DNA from: Thermoflexales bacterium
Lineage (GTDB): Bacteria > Chloroflexota > Anaerolineae > Fen-1058
DNA length: 7,936 nt
Assembly (NCBI GenBank): GCA_030834835.1
Contig: JAUQXD010001049.1
Coordinates: forward strand, 1-7,936
Direction of reading: 5' to 3'
In this document: piece by piece, positions 1 through 6,474 of the stretch
Layout of the letters: the number at the start of each line of letters is the position of its first letter
Position numbering within the stretch: the stretch's first letter is position 1
The notes under the pieces: model-generated
Told to the model about the DNA's origin: nothing
What the model saw: only the letters and a program-made list of their open reading frames with translations
The model's database searches: none
Translations under genes and position numbers: made by a program

Positions 1-356
1 AGGCTATGAGGAAGCTGCCCAAAGGCCCATTCATTACCAGTAATCGCAAGGTCGCGCCGCCGCCGAAGGAAGAACTGGCCTACTCGATGGAATCGTTGAT
101 CCATCATTTCAAACTATGGACGGAAGGCTTCACGCCGCCGAAGGGCGAAGTGTATGTGCGCGTCGAGTCGCCGCGCGGCGAATTTGCCTGCTACCTCAAC
201 AGTGATGGCTCGCCCAAGCCGCGCCGGGTGCACTTCCGCACGCCGTCGTTTGCCAATCTGGGCGCGATGCACAAGATGACCAAGGGCGTATTCATCGCCG
301 ACCTGGTGGCCATCATCGGCTCGATTGACATCGTGCTGGGGGACGTAGATCGGTAA
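1..356 (+). CDS. nuoD: NADH-quinone oxidoreductase subunit D, C-terminal part (5' end outside window)
   Basis: This is the last roughly 118 codons of the 49-kDa-type subunit of complex I, which helps form the quinone-reduction site in the connecting arm. The frame is open from the first bases of the window. The ATG at 6 is an internal Met, since the protein is normally about 370-410 residues long. Visible family signatures are the HFK stretch, an ESPRGEF block, [17 protein letters not shown], and the nearly invariant C-terminal end [13 protein letters not shown], which closes the protein just before the TAA stop. The C-terminus is therefore complete. The gene is followed by a 125-base repeat-filled spacer and then nuoE, the usual order. 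The subunit identity is nearly certain; the N-terminal residues cannot be judged here. Confidence 0.96.
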   Translation, partial: AMRKLPKGPFITSNRKVAPPPKEELAYSMESLIHHFKLWTEGFTPPKGEVYVRVESPRGEFACYLNSDGSPKPRRVHFRTPSFANLGAMHKMTKGVFIADLVAIIGSIDIVLGDVDR

Positions 357-480
357 GTGGTCAACCGGTAATTGGTCAACTGGTAACTGGTCGATTGGTG
401 AGTGGTCAACTGGTTACCAGCCAGCCGATTACTGATTACCGATTAACCGATTAACCAAGTAACCAATTGACTGAGTAACT
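357..480. repeat. Intergenic 15-bp tandem repeat with partly inverted second half (nuoD/nuoE spacer)
   Basis: The left half is four head-to-tail 15-base units starting at 358, 373, 388 and 403. Each begins TGGTC and carries a second GGT; the 12-mer TGGTCAACTGGT occurs exactly at 373-384 and 403-414. The first unit begins two bases after the nuoD stop codon. A small palindrome, CTGGTTACCAG, lies at 410-420 in the middle. The right half (about 421-480) is made of 7-8 base steps such as ATTACCG, ATTAACCG and AGTAACCA, the approximate reverse complement of the left half. The RNA could fold into a long imperfect hairpin. There is no T-run, so it is not a typical terminator. No strong Shine-Dalgarno sequence is visible before nuoE at its end. 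Confidence 0.85.
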
Positions 481-481
481 T

Positions 482-985
482 ATGACCCAACTACTTGAGA
501 AGTATCCTGCTGAAGTCGAGAAAATCCTGAGCAAGTATCCGCCCGATCGGAAGCGCTCGGCCGTGATTCCGCTGCTGTACATCGCGCAGCAGGAATACGG
601 CTACTGCACGCCAGAAGCGATCCGCGATGTGGCCGGGATCGTGGGTGTGGAGCCGACCGAGGTCGAGTCGGTGGTGGGTTTCTACACGCTGTTCTACGAT
701 AAGCCGATCGGCAAGCATGTCGTTCAGGTCTGCAACGACCTGCCGTGCGCGCTGCGCGGCTCGGAGCAGTTTCTCGATCACGCCTGCAAGAAGCTGGGCG
801 TCGATAAGCACAAAGCTGAGCACGGCGGGGCGATGACGGCCGATGGCGAATTTTCACTGGAATCGGTGGTGTGCCTGGGCGCGTGCGACAAAGCGCCGAT
901 GATGCAGATCGATCTGGAATACTTCGAGCGCCTGAGCACCGAGGATTTCGATCGCCTGATCGATGAGATGCGGGCGAAGAAGTAA
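482..985 (+). CDS. nuoE: NADH-quinone oxidoreductase subunit E (24-kDa, [2Fe-2S] N1a)
   Basis: The 167-residue thioredoxin-fold subunit binds the off-pathway [2Fe-2S] cluster N1a next to the FMN site of NuoF, in the cytoplasmic NADH-oxidising arm. An N-terminal helical region (about 1-75) contains the family block ESVVGFYTLFY. The cluster ligands follow the C-x4-C ... C-x3-C pattern at C84, C89, C131 and C135, within CNDLPC and CLGAC. The length is normal. The ATG at 482 fits the family N-terminus, but no convincing Shine-Dalgarno sequence precedes it because the upstream bases belong to a repeat element. The next gene, an acetyltransferase, starts six bases after the stop, so the two are probably translated from one message. 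Confidence 0.97.
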   Translation: MTQLLEKYPAEVEKILSKYPPDRKRSAVIPLLYIAQQEYGYCTPEAIRDVAGIVGVEPTEVESVVGFYTLFYDKPIGKHVVQVCNDLPCALRGSEQFLDHACKKLGVDKHKAEHGGAMTADGEFSLESVVCLGACDKAPMMQIDLEYFERLSTEDFDRLIDEMRAKK

Positions 986-991
986 TCAAGC

Positions 992-1423
992 ATGCCAGCG
1001 CTGCGCCGCTTAATAATTGACGATTACGACGCCGTGATTGCGCTGTGGCAGCGATCGGGGTTGCAGACCGTCAAGCCGACGGGCCGCGACAGCCGATCGG
1101 AATTTGAGAAGCAACTCCAGCACGGTCAGATCGTGATCGGGCTGGAAGATGGCGCTAAATTGATCGGCGTAGTCGTCGCAACCAATGATACGCGGAAGGG
1201 TTGGATCAACCGAATCGCGATCGACCCTGAATATCGACGGCGCGGCTACGGCGAAGAATTGGTGCATGCGGCCGAAGCGGCCTTGAGCGAGTTGGGCCTG
1301 AAGATCATGGCGGCGCTCATCGAAGATTACAACCAGGCGTCGTTGGCGCTGTTTAATAAATTGGGCTACGGCCCGCACCCGGAAGTGCATTACGTGAGCA
1401 AAAGAGAATCAAGTGATGCGTAA
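992..1423 (+). CDS. GNAT-family N-acetyltransferase, YpeA/RimI-like
   Basis: This 143-residue protein has the GNAT fold, which transfers an acetyl group from acetyl-CoA to an amine. The acetyl-CoA pyrophosphate-binding motif R/Q-x-x-G-x-G is seen as RRRGYG (residues 82-87), after the strand WINRIAIDPEYR. The C-terminal part EDYNQASLALFNKLGY (111-126) is the usual GNAT motif B. The N-terminal helix with ALWQRSGL and the ending YVSKR recall E. coli YpeA-type proteins; this resemblance is from memory. The substrate is unknown. The gene starts six bases after nuoE and reads with the operon, though it is not a complex I subunit. Its last codons (from 1416) and stop lie inside a repeat element, so the native C-terminus may have been altered. 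No toxin-type antitoxin partner is seen beside it. Confidence 0.9.
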   Translation: MPALRRLIIDDYDAVIALWQRSGLQTVKPTGRDSRSEFEKQLQHGQIVIGLEDGAKLIGVVVATNDTRKGWINRIAIDPEYRRRGYGEELVHAAEAALSELGLKIMAALIEDYNQASLALFNKLGYGPHPEVHYVSKRESSDA

Positions 1424-1469
1424 TGCGTACTTCGTAAGTCAGAGTACGCAGTACGGAATACGCAGTACG
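1416..1469. repeat. Intergenic repeat with hairpin (GNAT/nuoF spacer)
   Basis: ATGCGTA occurs twice in tandem (1416-1422, 1423-1429), the first copy overlapping the last codons and stop of the acetyltransferase gene. The 11-mer TACGCAGTACG occurs exactly twice (1445-1455 and 1459-1469). The stretch 1426-1436 is the reverse complement of 1445-1455 with one mismatch, giving a hairpin with an 8-base loop. Like the other spacer elements it uses its own word set, here GTACGCA. No T-run follows. The element ends directly at the ribosome binding site of nuoF. Confidence 0.8.
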
Positions 1470-1478
1470 AGGATAGTG
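1468..1478 (+). promoter_or_regulatory. Ribosome binding site of nuoF (shared 11-mer CGAGGATAGTG)
   Basis: The GAGGA core at 1469-1473 lies six bases before the nuoF ATG at 1480, good spacing for a Shine-Dalgarno sequence. The full 11-mer CGAGGATAGTG is repeated exactly before nuoG (3091-3101). Confidence 0.75.
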
Positions 1479-1479
1479 A

Positions 1480-2754
1480 ATGGCTAAGTTCGTTTTGCTT
1501 CGTCATCGCGAGACACCGGATATTCATAAGCTGTCGGTCTACGGCGAATACACCGCCCTGAAGAAGGCTGTTACGTCGATGACAACGGATCAGGTCATCA
1601 ATGAAGTGAAAGCGTCCGGTTTGCGCGGGCGCGGCGGCGCAGGCTTCCCCACAGGCGTCAAGTGGTCGTTCGTGCCGAAAGAACGCTATCCACATTACGT
1701 GACTGTCAACGCCGACGAGTCCGAGCCGGGCACGTTCAAAGACCGCGAATTGATGGAGTTCAACCCGCATCAGGTGATCGAAGGCGCGGCGATTGCGGCC
1801 TTTGCGGTGGGCGCGACGCGCGTCTATCACTATCTGCGCGGCGAGTTCAAGCCGGTGGCGCGCAAGATGCAGGCCGCGATCGATGAAGCGTACGCGGCCG
1901 GGTATCTGGGCCAGAATGTCTTTGGCACGACCGTCGAGATTCAGATGTTCCTGCATCTGGGCGCAGGTGCGTATATCTGCGGTGAAGAGTCGGCGCTGCT
2001 CGAATCGCTGGAAGGCAAGATGGGACAGCCTCGCTTGCGCCCGCCATTCCCGGCGGTGGTGGGTTTGTACGGTCAGCCGACCGTCATCAACAACACCGAG
2101 ACGATGGCGAATGTGCCGTACATTATCAACAATGGCGCGGCCGCCTATAAGCAATTGGGCACCGAGAAAAGCCCCGGCCCCAAGATTTATTGTCTGTCCG
2201 GGCACGTCAAGCGCCCCGGCAACTACGAAGCCGAGTTGGGCAAGATCACCTTCCGCGATTTGATCTACGGCGAAGAGTTCGGGCAAGGCATGATGACGGA
2301 AGGCCGCAAAGTCAAGGCGATTTTGCCGTCGGGCGCCTCCGGTCCGATCGTGACGGATACCGTCCTCGATGTGCCGCTCGATTATGAATCGGTGGCGGCC
2401 GCTGGCACGATTCTGGGTTCGGCCTCGATGATCATCATGGACGACTCCATCGACATGGTGTGGGCGGCGGGCAAAGTGATGCACTTCTTCCGCCATGAAT
2501 CGTGCGGCAAGTGCACGCCGTGCCGTGAAGGCACGTTCTGGATGGAGAAGCAATACCATCGCATTCTGGGCGGCAAGGCCACGCTGGCCGATGTGACGCT
2601 GTTGCAGGACGTGGCCAATCAGATCATCGGCAAGTGCCTGTGCCCGCTGGGCGAATTTGCCACCAGCCCGGTGCTGTCCAGCTTCAAACATTTCCAGGCG
2701 GAGTATGAAGCGCGCGCGACAGACGCGAAGAAACCAGCGACGGCCAGGAAGTAA
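1480..2754 (+). CDS. nuoF: NADH-quinone oxidoreductase subunit F (51-kDa, NADH/FMN/[4Fe-4S] N3)
   Basis: This 424-residue subunit is where NADH binds and hands a hydride to FMN; electrons then pass to cluster N3. The glycine-rich dinucleotide motif GLRGRGGAGFPTGVKW is at residues 47-62. The FMN/NADH region NADESEPGTFKDRE (77-90) and the block GAGAYICGEESALLESLEGK (161-180) are intact. A ubiquitin-like SLBB region covers roughly 235-310. The N3 ligands are C342, C345 and C348 in SCGKCTPCREG, plus C388 in CLCPLGE. The length is normal. The ATG at 1480 is supported by a good GAGGA site and by the usual short N-terminus. The next gene starts four bases after the stop. A long antisense open frame across this gene is a composition shadow. 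Confidence 0.98.
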   Translation: MAKFVLLRHRETPDIHKLSVYGEYTALKKAVTSMTTDQVINEVKASGLRGRGGAGFPTGVKWSFVPKERYPHYVTVNADESEPGTFKDRELMEFNPHQVIEGAAIAAFAVGATRVYHYLRGEFKPVARKMQAAIDEAYAAGYLGQNVFGTTVEIQMFLHLGAGAYICGEESALLESLEGKMGQPRLRPPFPAVVGLYGQPTVINNTETMANVPYIINNGAAAYKQLGTEKSPGPKIYCLSGHVKRPGNYEAELGKITFRDLIYGEEFGQGMMTEGRKVKAILPSGASGPIVTDTVLDVPLDYESVAAAGTILGSASMIIMDDSIDMVWAAGKVMHFFRHESCGKCTPCREGTFWMEKQYHRILGGKATLADVTLLQDVANQIIGKCLCPLGEFATSPVLSSFKHFQAEYEARATDAKKPATARK

Positions 2755-2758
2755 TGAC

Positions 2759-3061
2759 ATGGAAGCGGCAAAACAACGGCCTTATTTTATCTGGAACGCC
2801 GATCTGAGTGAAGACGATGTCCGGCGCATTCTGGCCGAAGGCAGTGGCTATTCGCGCACGCAACTGATGGGGACGATTCTGCAGTATGCGCGCTTTGCCG
2901 ACATTTGGAATTACCTGACGGTGCGCGATGTCCAGAAGTGGTTTTGGCAGATTCCGTGGCGTGATGTGGCGCTGCGCGATTATTGGAAGTGGGCGCTGAC
3001 ATTGTGGGGGTATCCACCCGATGACTGTGCTGACCCGGTTGCAGCGCGAGTTCTTGTCTAG
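2759..3061 (+). CDS. Small Trp-rich helical protein, possible antitoxin-like partner of an AbiEii-type nucleotidyltransferase
   Basis: This 100-residue protein is not a known complex I subunit. The ATG at 2759 lies four bases after the nuoF stop, with AGGA at 2746-2749 as a possible ribosome binding site. It is rich in Trp and looks mostly helical: PYFIWNADLSEDDVRRIL (8-25), TILQYARFADIWNYLT (39-54), VQKWFWQIPWRDV (58-70) and DYWKWALTLWGY (74-85). No signal peptide, membrane segment or cysteine cluster is seen. From memory, the pattern resembles small proteins (DUF6922-like) commonly encoded just before AbiEii/AbiGii-type nucleotidyltransferase toxins, where they are candidate antitoxins. An overlapping downstream frame starting at 3021 fits that layout. 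The assignment is inference. Its place between nuoF and nuoG is unusual. Confidence 0.7.
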   Translation: MEAAKQRPYFIWNADLSEDDVRRILAEGSGYSRTQLMGTILQYARFADIWNYLTVRDVQKWFWQIPWRDVALRDYWKWALTLWGYPPDDCADPVAARVLV

Positions 3062-3079
3062 GTTCGCCCGAATGACTGT
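3017..3079. repeat. Short imperfect direct repeat around the nuoF/nuoG interruption
   Basis: CCCGATGACTGT at 3017-3028 recurs as CCCGAATGACTGT at 3067-3079, with one extra A. The copies are 50 bases apart and bracket the start of the possible toxin remnant. Such a short duplication could mark a deletion or insertion event, or be chance. Confidence 0.5.
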
Positions 3080-3113
3080 CGGATTATTATCGAGGATAGT
3101 GCGTAATGGCTGA
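3021..3113 (+). pseudogene. Possible remnant start of an AbiEii-like nucleotidyltransferase toxin gene
   Basis: An ATG at 3021, inside the end of the small gene before it, opens a frame of 30 codons that stops at 3111-3113, just inside nuoG. The first residues read MTVLTRLQREFLSRFA. From memory, this resembles the usual N-terminus of AbiEii-type nucleotidyltransferases (LTPLQREFL..FF), which normally continues into a TGGTALA-type block. Here the match stops after about 16 residues, and the rest (RMTVGLLSRIVRNG) looks like translated spacer. The layout, a start overlapping the end of a small upstream partner, fits such toxin-antitoxin pairs. With so few residues, chance cannot be excluded. Confidence 0.35.
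3091..3101 (+). promoter_or_regulatory. Ribosome binding site of nuoG (shared 11-mer CGAGGATAGTG)
   Basis: This is an exact copy of the 11-mer before nuoF. The GAGGA core (3092-3096) lies nine bases before the nuoG ATG at 3106; the spacing is three bases longer than at nuoF. Confidence 0.7.
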
Positions 3114-5421
3114 TTTGATCAACGTCTACATTGACGACGTACTGGTGCAAGTGCCCAAAGGCACGGTGATTGTCGATGCCGCGAAGAAGCTGGGCGTGGA
3201 CATTCCGGTATTCTGCTACCACCCCAAGCTGAAGCCGGTGGGCATGTGCCGCATGTGCCTGGTGGAAGTAGGCCGCCGCAAGATCGATCGCGCCACGGGC
3301 CAGCCGGTATTGGGTGCGGACGGCCAACCGGAAATCGGCTGGGGGCCTAAGCTGGAGACGGGCTGCACCACGCCGGTCGAAGAGGGCATGCAGGTGCGCA
3401 CCAGGTCCGAGGTGGCGCAGAAGGCACAGAAAGACGTACTGGAGTTCCTGCTGACTTCACACCCGCTGGATTGCCCGGTCTGCGACAAGGGTGGCGAATG
3501 CCCGTTGCAAAATTTGACGCTGACGTTTGGCCCCGGCAACACGCGCTTCGATTATGCGGACAAGCAGCATTTGCCCAAGCACTATCCGCTGGGCGACATC
3601 ATTTTCCTGGACAAAGAGCGCTGCATTCAGTGTGCACGCTGCATCCGCTTTCAGGACGAGATCGCCGACGACCACGTGATTGGTTTTTATCAGCGCGGTC
3701 GCTCGATGCAGATCGAGACGCTGTCCGAGCCGGGCTTCGATTCCAAGTTCTCCGGCAACACGACTGACATTTGTCCGGTGGGTGCGCTGACCACCAAAGA
3801 CTTCCGCTTCCGCGCTCGGCCGTGGGAAATGACCAACGTCCCGTCGATCTGCACGCATTGCGCGGTGGGCTGCAATATCACGCTGGGCACGCGCCGCAGC
3901 GCGAAGGGTGGCGGAGACTGGGAAATTTTGCGCGTGATGCCGCGCCAGAACGAAGACGTCAACGAAATCTGGATTTGCGACAAGGGCCGCTTTGGGCATC
4001 ACTTCGCGCGCAGCAACCAGCGCCTGCAAAAACCGCTCATTCGCAAGAATGGACAACTGGTCGAAGCGACCTGGGGTGAAGCGTTGTCCCTCATTGCAGA
4101 TCGAATCAAAGCCGCTGATGGGAACGTTGCTGGCCTGATCGGCGATCGTGTCGCGAACGAAGATGCTTATCTATTTGGCAAGCTCTTCCGCGATGGGGCA
4201 AAATCCGCGCGGGTGTCGGCCAACCCGATCGCCTTCGGCGTCGATCTGGCGCAGCGCTACGGCGTGGGCGTCGGCACGAATCTGGGCGCGCTGGGCAAAG
4301 GTGATGTGGTCCTCGTCGTCGCGGGTGATGTTGAAGAGACTGCGCCGATCTACACGCTTCGGCTGAAGGCGGCCGCGCAGCGCGGCGCGAAGTTGATCGT
4401 CGCGAATGCGCGCCCCACCAAACTGGATCGCTATGCGGCCAGCATCGTGCGATATGCGGTTGGTGCCGATGCGCAAACAGTCTATAGTCTGCTGGCTGCA
4501 ATCAGCAACCAACATTCAACGATCAGCAATCAAGTTGCGAAGTTTGCCTCTAAGGATGCCTCAATTCAGGCGGCGGGCAAGCTCATCGCCGAGGCGCAGA
4601 ACTTGATCGTGATGTTTGGCGACGAGCGCACCACCGTTGATGCCGCGTTGGCTCAGGCGTGCGCGAATCTGGTCGTGGCGACGGGGCACGTCGGCAAGGC
4701 GAATAACGGCCTGCTGCCCTTGTGGGCGCACAGCAATACGCAGGGCGTGTATGACATGTTGTCGGCTACGGGCGCGACAGGTGGCAACCTCGCCGGTGCG
4801 AAGGTGCTCTATGTCGTCGCCGCTGATCCGATCGGGGACGAGGAGACGCTCCCGAAAGCCGATTTCACTATCGTGCAGGAATTGTTCCTTACTGAGACCG
4901 CCAAACAAGCGGATGTCGTGTTGCCCGCGTTAGCGTGGGCCGAGCGCGACGGGACGTTGACCAATGCCGAGCGGCGTGTGCAGCGCTACTACAAGGCCAT
5001 TCCGCCGTTCGCGCAAGCGCGCGCCGATTGGGAAGTGTTCAGTCAGGTGGCCGAGAAATTGGGCTTGAACTGGAAGTACTTCACGCCTGAAACGGTGATG
5101 GAAGAGATCGCAGCAACGGTGCCCGCCTACGCCGGTTTGACCTATGCGGCGCTGGCTGTGACCCGCGAAGAATGGCCGCCCGTTGGCTCGAACGATTTGT
5201 ATTTCGGCGGGACGGCGTATGACAATCGCGGCGGCATCGGCGCGCAAGCGAAGTCGCTCGTCGAGCTGGACGGACGATCGGCTGTGAACTGGATCGAGCC
5301 GACGGCTCAATCGGGTGAATTGAAGGTCCGCCAGTTGAATCGGCATGGCACGTTGATCGATCAATCAGCCGTGTATCAGGTGCGGCTGGTCGACGCTGAG
5401 TCTAGTGCGGTGAAGGCCTGA
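3106..5421 (+). CDS. nuoG: NADH-quinone oxidoreductase subunit G (75-kDa, clusters N1b, N4, N5, N7)
   Basis: This 771-residue subunit carries most of the iron-sulfur chain of the peripheral arm. The N-terminal ferredoxin-like domain binds [2Fe-2S] N1b through C37, C48, C51 and C87, with an insertion between the third and fourth ligands. N5 has the His-Cys3 set H119, C123, C126 and C132. N4 uses C173, C176, C179 and C223. A C-x2-C-x3-C set at C249, C252 and C256 with C291 gives the extra cluster N7, known from E. coli and Thermus but absent from mitochondria. Residues about 310-771 form the degenerate molybdopterin-oxidoreductase-like domain, which no longer acts as an enzyme. The word ISNQ appears twice at 466-476, where a repeat lies in frame. 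nuoH starts two bases after the stop. Confidence 0.97.
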   Translation: MADLINVYIDDVLVQVPKGTVIVDAAKKLGVDIPVFCYHPKLKPVGMCRMCLVEVGRRKIDRATGQPVLGADGQPEIGWGPKLETGCTTPVEEGMQVRTRSEVAQKAQKDVLEFLLTSHPLDCPVCDKGGECPLQNLTLTFGPGNTRFDYADKQHLPKHYPLGDIIFLDKERCIQCARCIRFQDEIADDHVIGFYQRGRSMQIETLSEPGFDSKFSGNTTDICPVGALTTKDFRFRARPWEMTNVPSICTHCAVGCNITLGTRRSAKGGGDWEILRVMPRQNEDVNEIWICDKGRFGHHFARSNQRLQKPLIRKNGQLVEATWGEALSLIADRIKAADGNVAGLIGDRVANEDAYLFGKLFRDGAKSARVSANPIAFGVDLAQRYGVGVGTNLGALGKGDVVLVVAGDVEETAPIYTLRLKAAAQRGAKLIVANARPTKLDRYAASIVRYAVGADAQTVYSLLAAISNQHSTISNQVAKFASKDASIQAAGKLIAEAQNLIVMFGDERTTVDAALAQACANLVVATGHVGKANNGLLPLWAHSNTQGVYDMLSATGATGGNLAGAKVLYVVAADPIGDEETLPKADFTIVQELFLTETAKQADVVLPALAWAERDGTLTNAERRVQRYYKAIPPFAQARADWEVFSQVAEKLGLNWKYFTPETVMEEIAATVPAYAGLTYAALAVTREEWPPVGSNDLYFGGTAYDNRGGIGAQAKSLVELDGRSAVNWIEPTAQSGELKVRQLNRHGTLIDQSAVYQVRLVDAESSAVKA
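4501..4533. repeat. In-frame repeat inside nuoG
   Basis: ATCAGCAACCAA (4501-4512) and ATCAGCAATCAA (4522-4533) differ at one base and are 21 bases apart, keeping the reading frame. They encode ISNQ-HST-ISNQ at residues 466-476 of NuoG, a surface-like polar stretch. The A-rich low-complexity wording resembles the spacer repeats more than the surrounding GC-rich code. Confidence 0.6.
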
Positions 5422-5423
5422 GT

Positions 5424-6467
5424 ATGGACATCGGAACGAGCATTCTGATCTGGATCATTCACTCGGTCGTGCTGGCCGTGGTGCTGCTGACGGGCTTTGC
5501 CTACGTGACGCTGCTGGAACGCCGCGTGATTGCGCGCTTCCAGTCGCGCGTCGGGCCGAACCGCGCCGGGCCGTATGGCCTGCTGCAACCGCTGGCCGAC
5601 GGCGTGAAGCTGATCTTCAAGGAAGAAGTGATCCCGGCTACAGCCGACAAGTGGACGTTCATCATTGCGCCGCTGCTGGCGGCGATTCCGGCGATTGTGG
5701 TGTTTGCCGTCATCCCGATGGGCGGCACGATCTATCTGGGCGAGCTGGCGATTCCGCTGACGCTGGCGCACAACTTGAATGTGGGCATTCTGTATGTGCT
5801 GGCGATCACGTCGATCAGCGTGTATGGCATCGTGCTGGCGGGTTGGGCCAGCAATAGCAAGTATTCCATGCTGGGCGGCCTGCGCTCATCGGCGCAGATG
5901 ATCTCGTACGAACTGGCGATGGGGTTGTCGCTGGTGGCGCTGGTGGTGGTGGCGGGCACGCTGAACATGAACACCATCGTCGAGCAGCAGAAGCAGGTGT
6001 GGTACTTCCTCCTGCAGCCGGTCGGCGCGATCATTTTCATGATCACGGCGCTGGCCGAAGTAAACCGCGCGCCGTTCGACATGCCGGAAGCCGAGCAGGA
6101 ATTGACGTCGGGCTATAACACCGAATATAGCGGTATGAAGTTCGCGCTGTTCTACATGGCCGAATACATCAAGATGATCGTGATCAGCGGCCTGTCGGTC
6201 ACGTTCTTCTTCGGCGGCTATCGTGAACCGCTGCCGCTGTTCATCACGCAGGCCATCCCGGTGTTGAGTGTGGACAACACGCCGATCCTGGGGCCGATCT
6301 ACTTTGGGATGAAGGTTGTGGCATTGCTCATCGTGCAGGTGTGGGTGCGCGCGACGCTGCCCCGCTTCCGCTACGACAAGCTGATGCAGTTCGGCTGGAA
6401 GGTGCTGCTGCCGTTGTCGCTGGCGTGGGTGATGGTGACCGCGCTGGTGGTGCTGTTGAGAGGGTAG
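5424..6467 (+). CDS. nuoH: NADH-quinone oxidoreductase subunit H (ND1-type membrane subunit)
   Basis: This 347-residue integral membrane protein joins the peripheral arm to the pump and forms much of the quinone channel. About eight membrane helices are visible, the first at residues 6-30. Signature blocks are ERRVIARFQSRVGPNRAGP (32-50), LADGVKLIFKEE (57-68), AEVNRAPFDMPEAEQELTSG (211-230) and YNTEYSG (231-237). The acidic residues E212, D219, E222, E224, E226 and E234 lie in the long cytoplasmic loop linked to quinone-coupled proton movement. The length is normal. The ATG at 5424 lies two bases after the nuoG stop, with GTGAAGG (5410-5416) as a likely ribosome binding site inside nuoG, suggesting coupled translation. 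A 147-base spacer follows. Confidence 0.98.
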   Translation: MDIGTSILIWIIHSVVLAVVLLTGFAYVTLLERRVIARFQSRVGPNRAGPYGLLQPLADGVKLIFKEEVIPATADKWTFIIAPLLAAIPAIVVFAVIPMGGTIYLGELAIPLTLAHNLNVGILYVLAITSISVYGIVLAGWASNSKYSMLGGLRSSAQMISYELAMGLSLVALVVVAGTLNMNTIVEQQKQVWYFLLQPVGAIIFMITALAEVNRAPFDMPEAEQELTSGYNTEYSGMKFALFYMAEYIKMIVISGLSVTFFFGGYREPLPLFITQAIPVLSVDNTPILGPIYFGMKVVALLIVQVWVRATLPRFRYDKLMQFGWKVLLPLSLAWVMVTALVVLLRG

Positions 6468-6474
6468 GTTAGGA

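Noticed and set aside
357..480. CRISPR-like array
   Set aside because: Units are about 15 bases, head-to-tail without unique spacers, and the second half is inverted; this does not fit CRISPR repeat-spacer structure.
2657..2758. Longer N-terminus for the small gene before nuoG, starting at an ATG inside nuoF
   Set aside because: It would overlap nuoF by about 100 bases and add an Arg-rich leader translated out of frame from nuoF; the ATG at 2759 has AGGA upstream and sits just after the nuoF stop.
1390..2760. Long open frame on the minus strand (456 codons) opposite nuoF
   Set aside because: It lies exactly antisense to a gene with full family motifs, is rich in Arg, His and Ala as expected from reverse-frame GC-rich codons, and shows no recognisable domain.
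3457..4056. Minus-strand open frame (199 codons) opposite nuoG
   Set aside because: It is a composition shadow of the nuoG iron-sulfur region with no motifs and no plausible start context.
3106..5421. Formate dehydrogenase or hydrogenase-linked subunit instead of NuoG
   Set aside because: The N1b, N5 (His-Cys3), N4 and N7 ligand sets plus position between nuoF and nuoH identify NuoG; the C-terminal molybdopterin-like domain looks degenerate, and the N7-type motif occurs in genuine NuoG.
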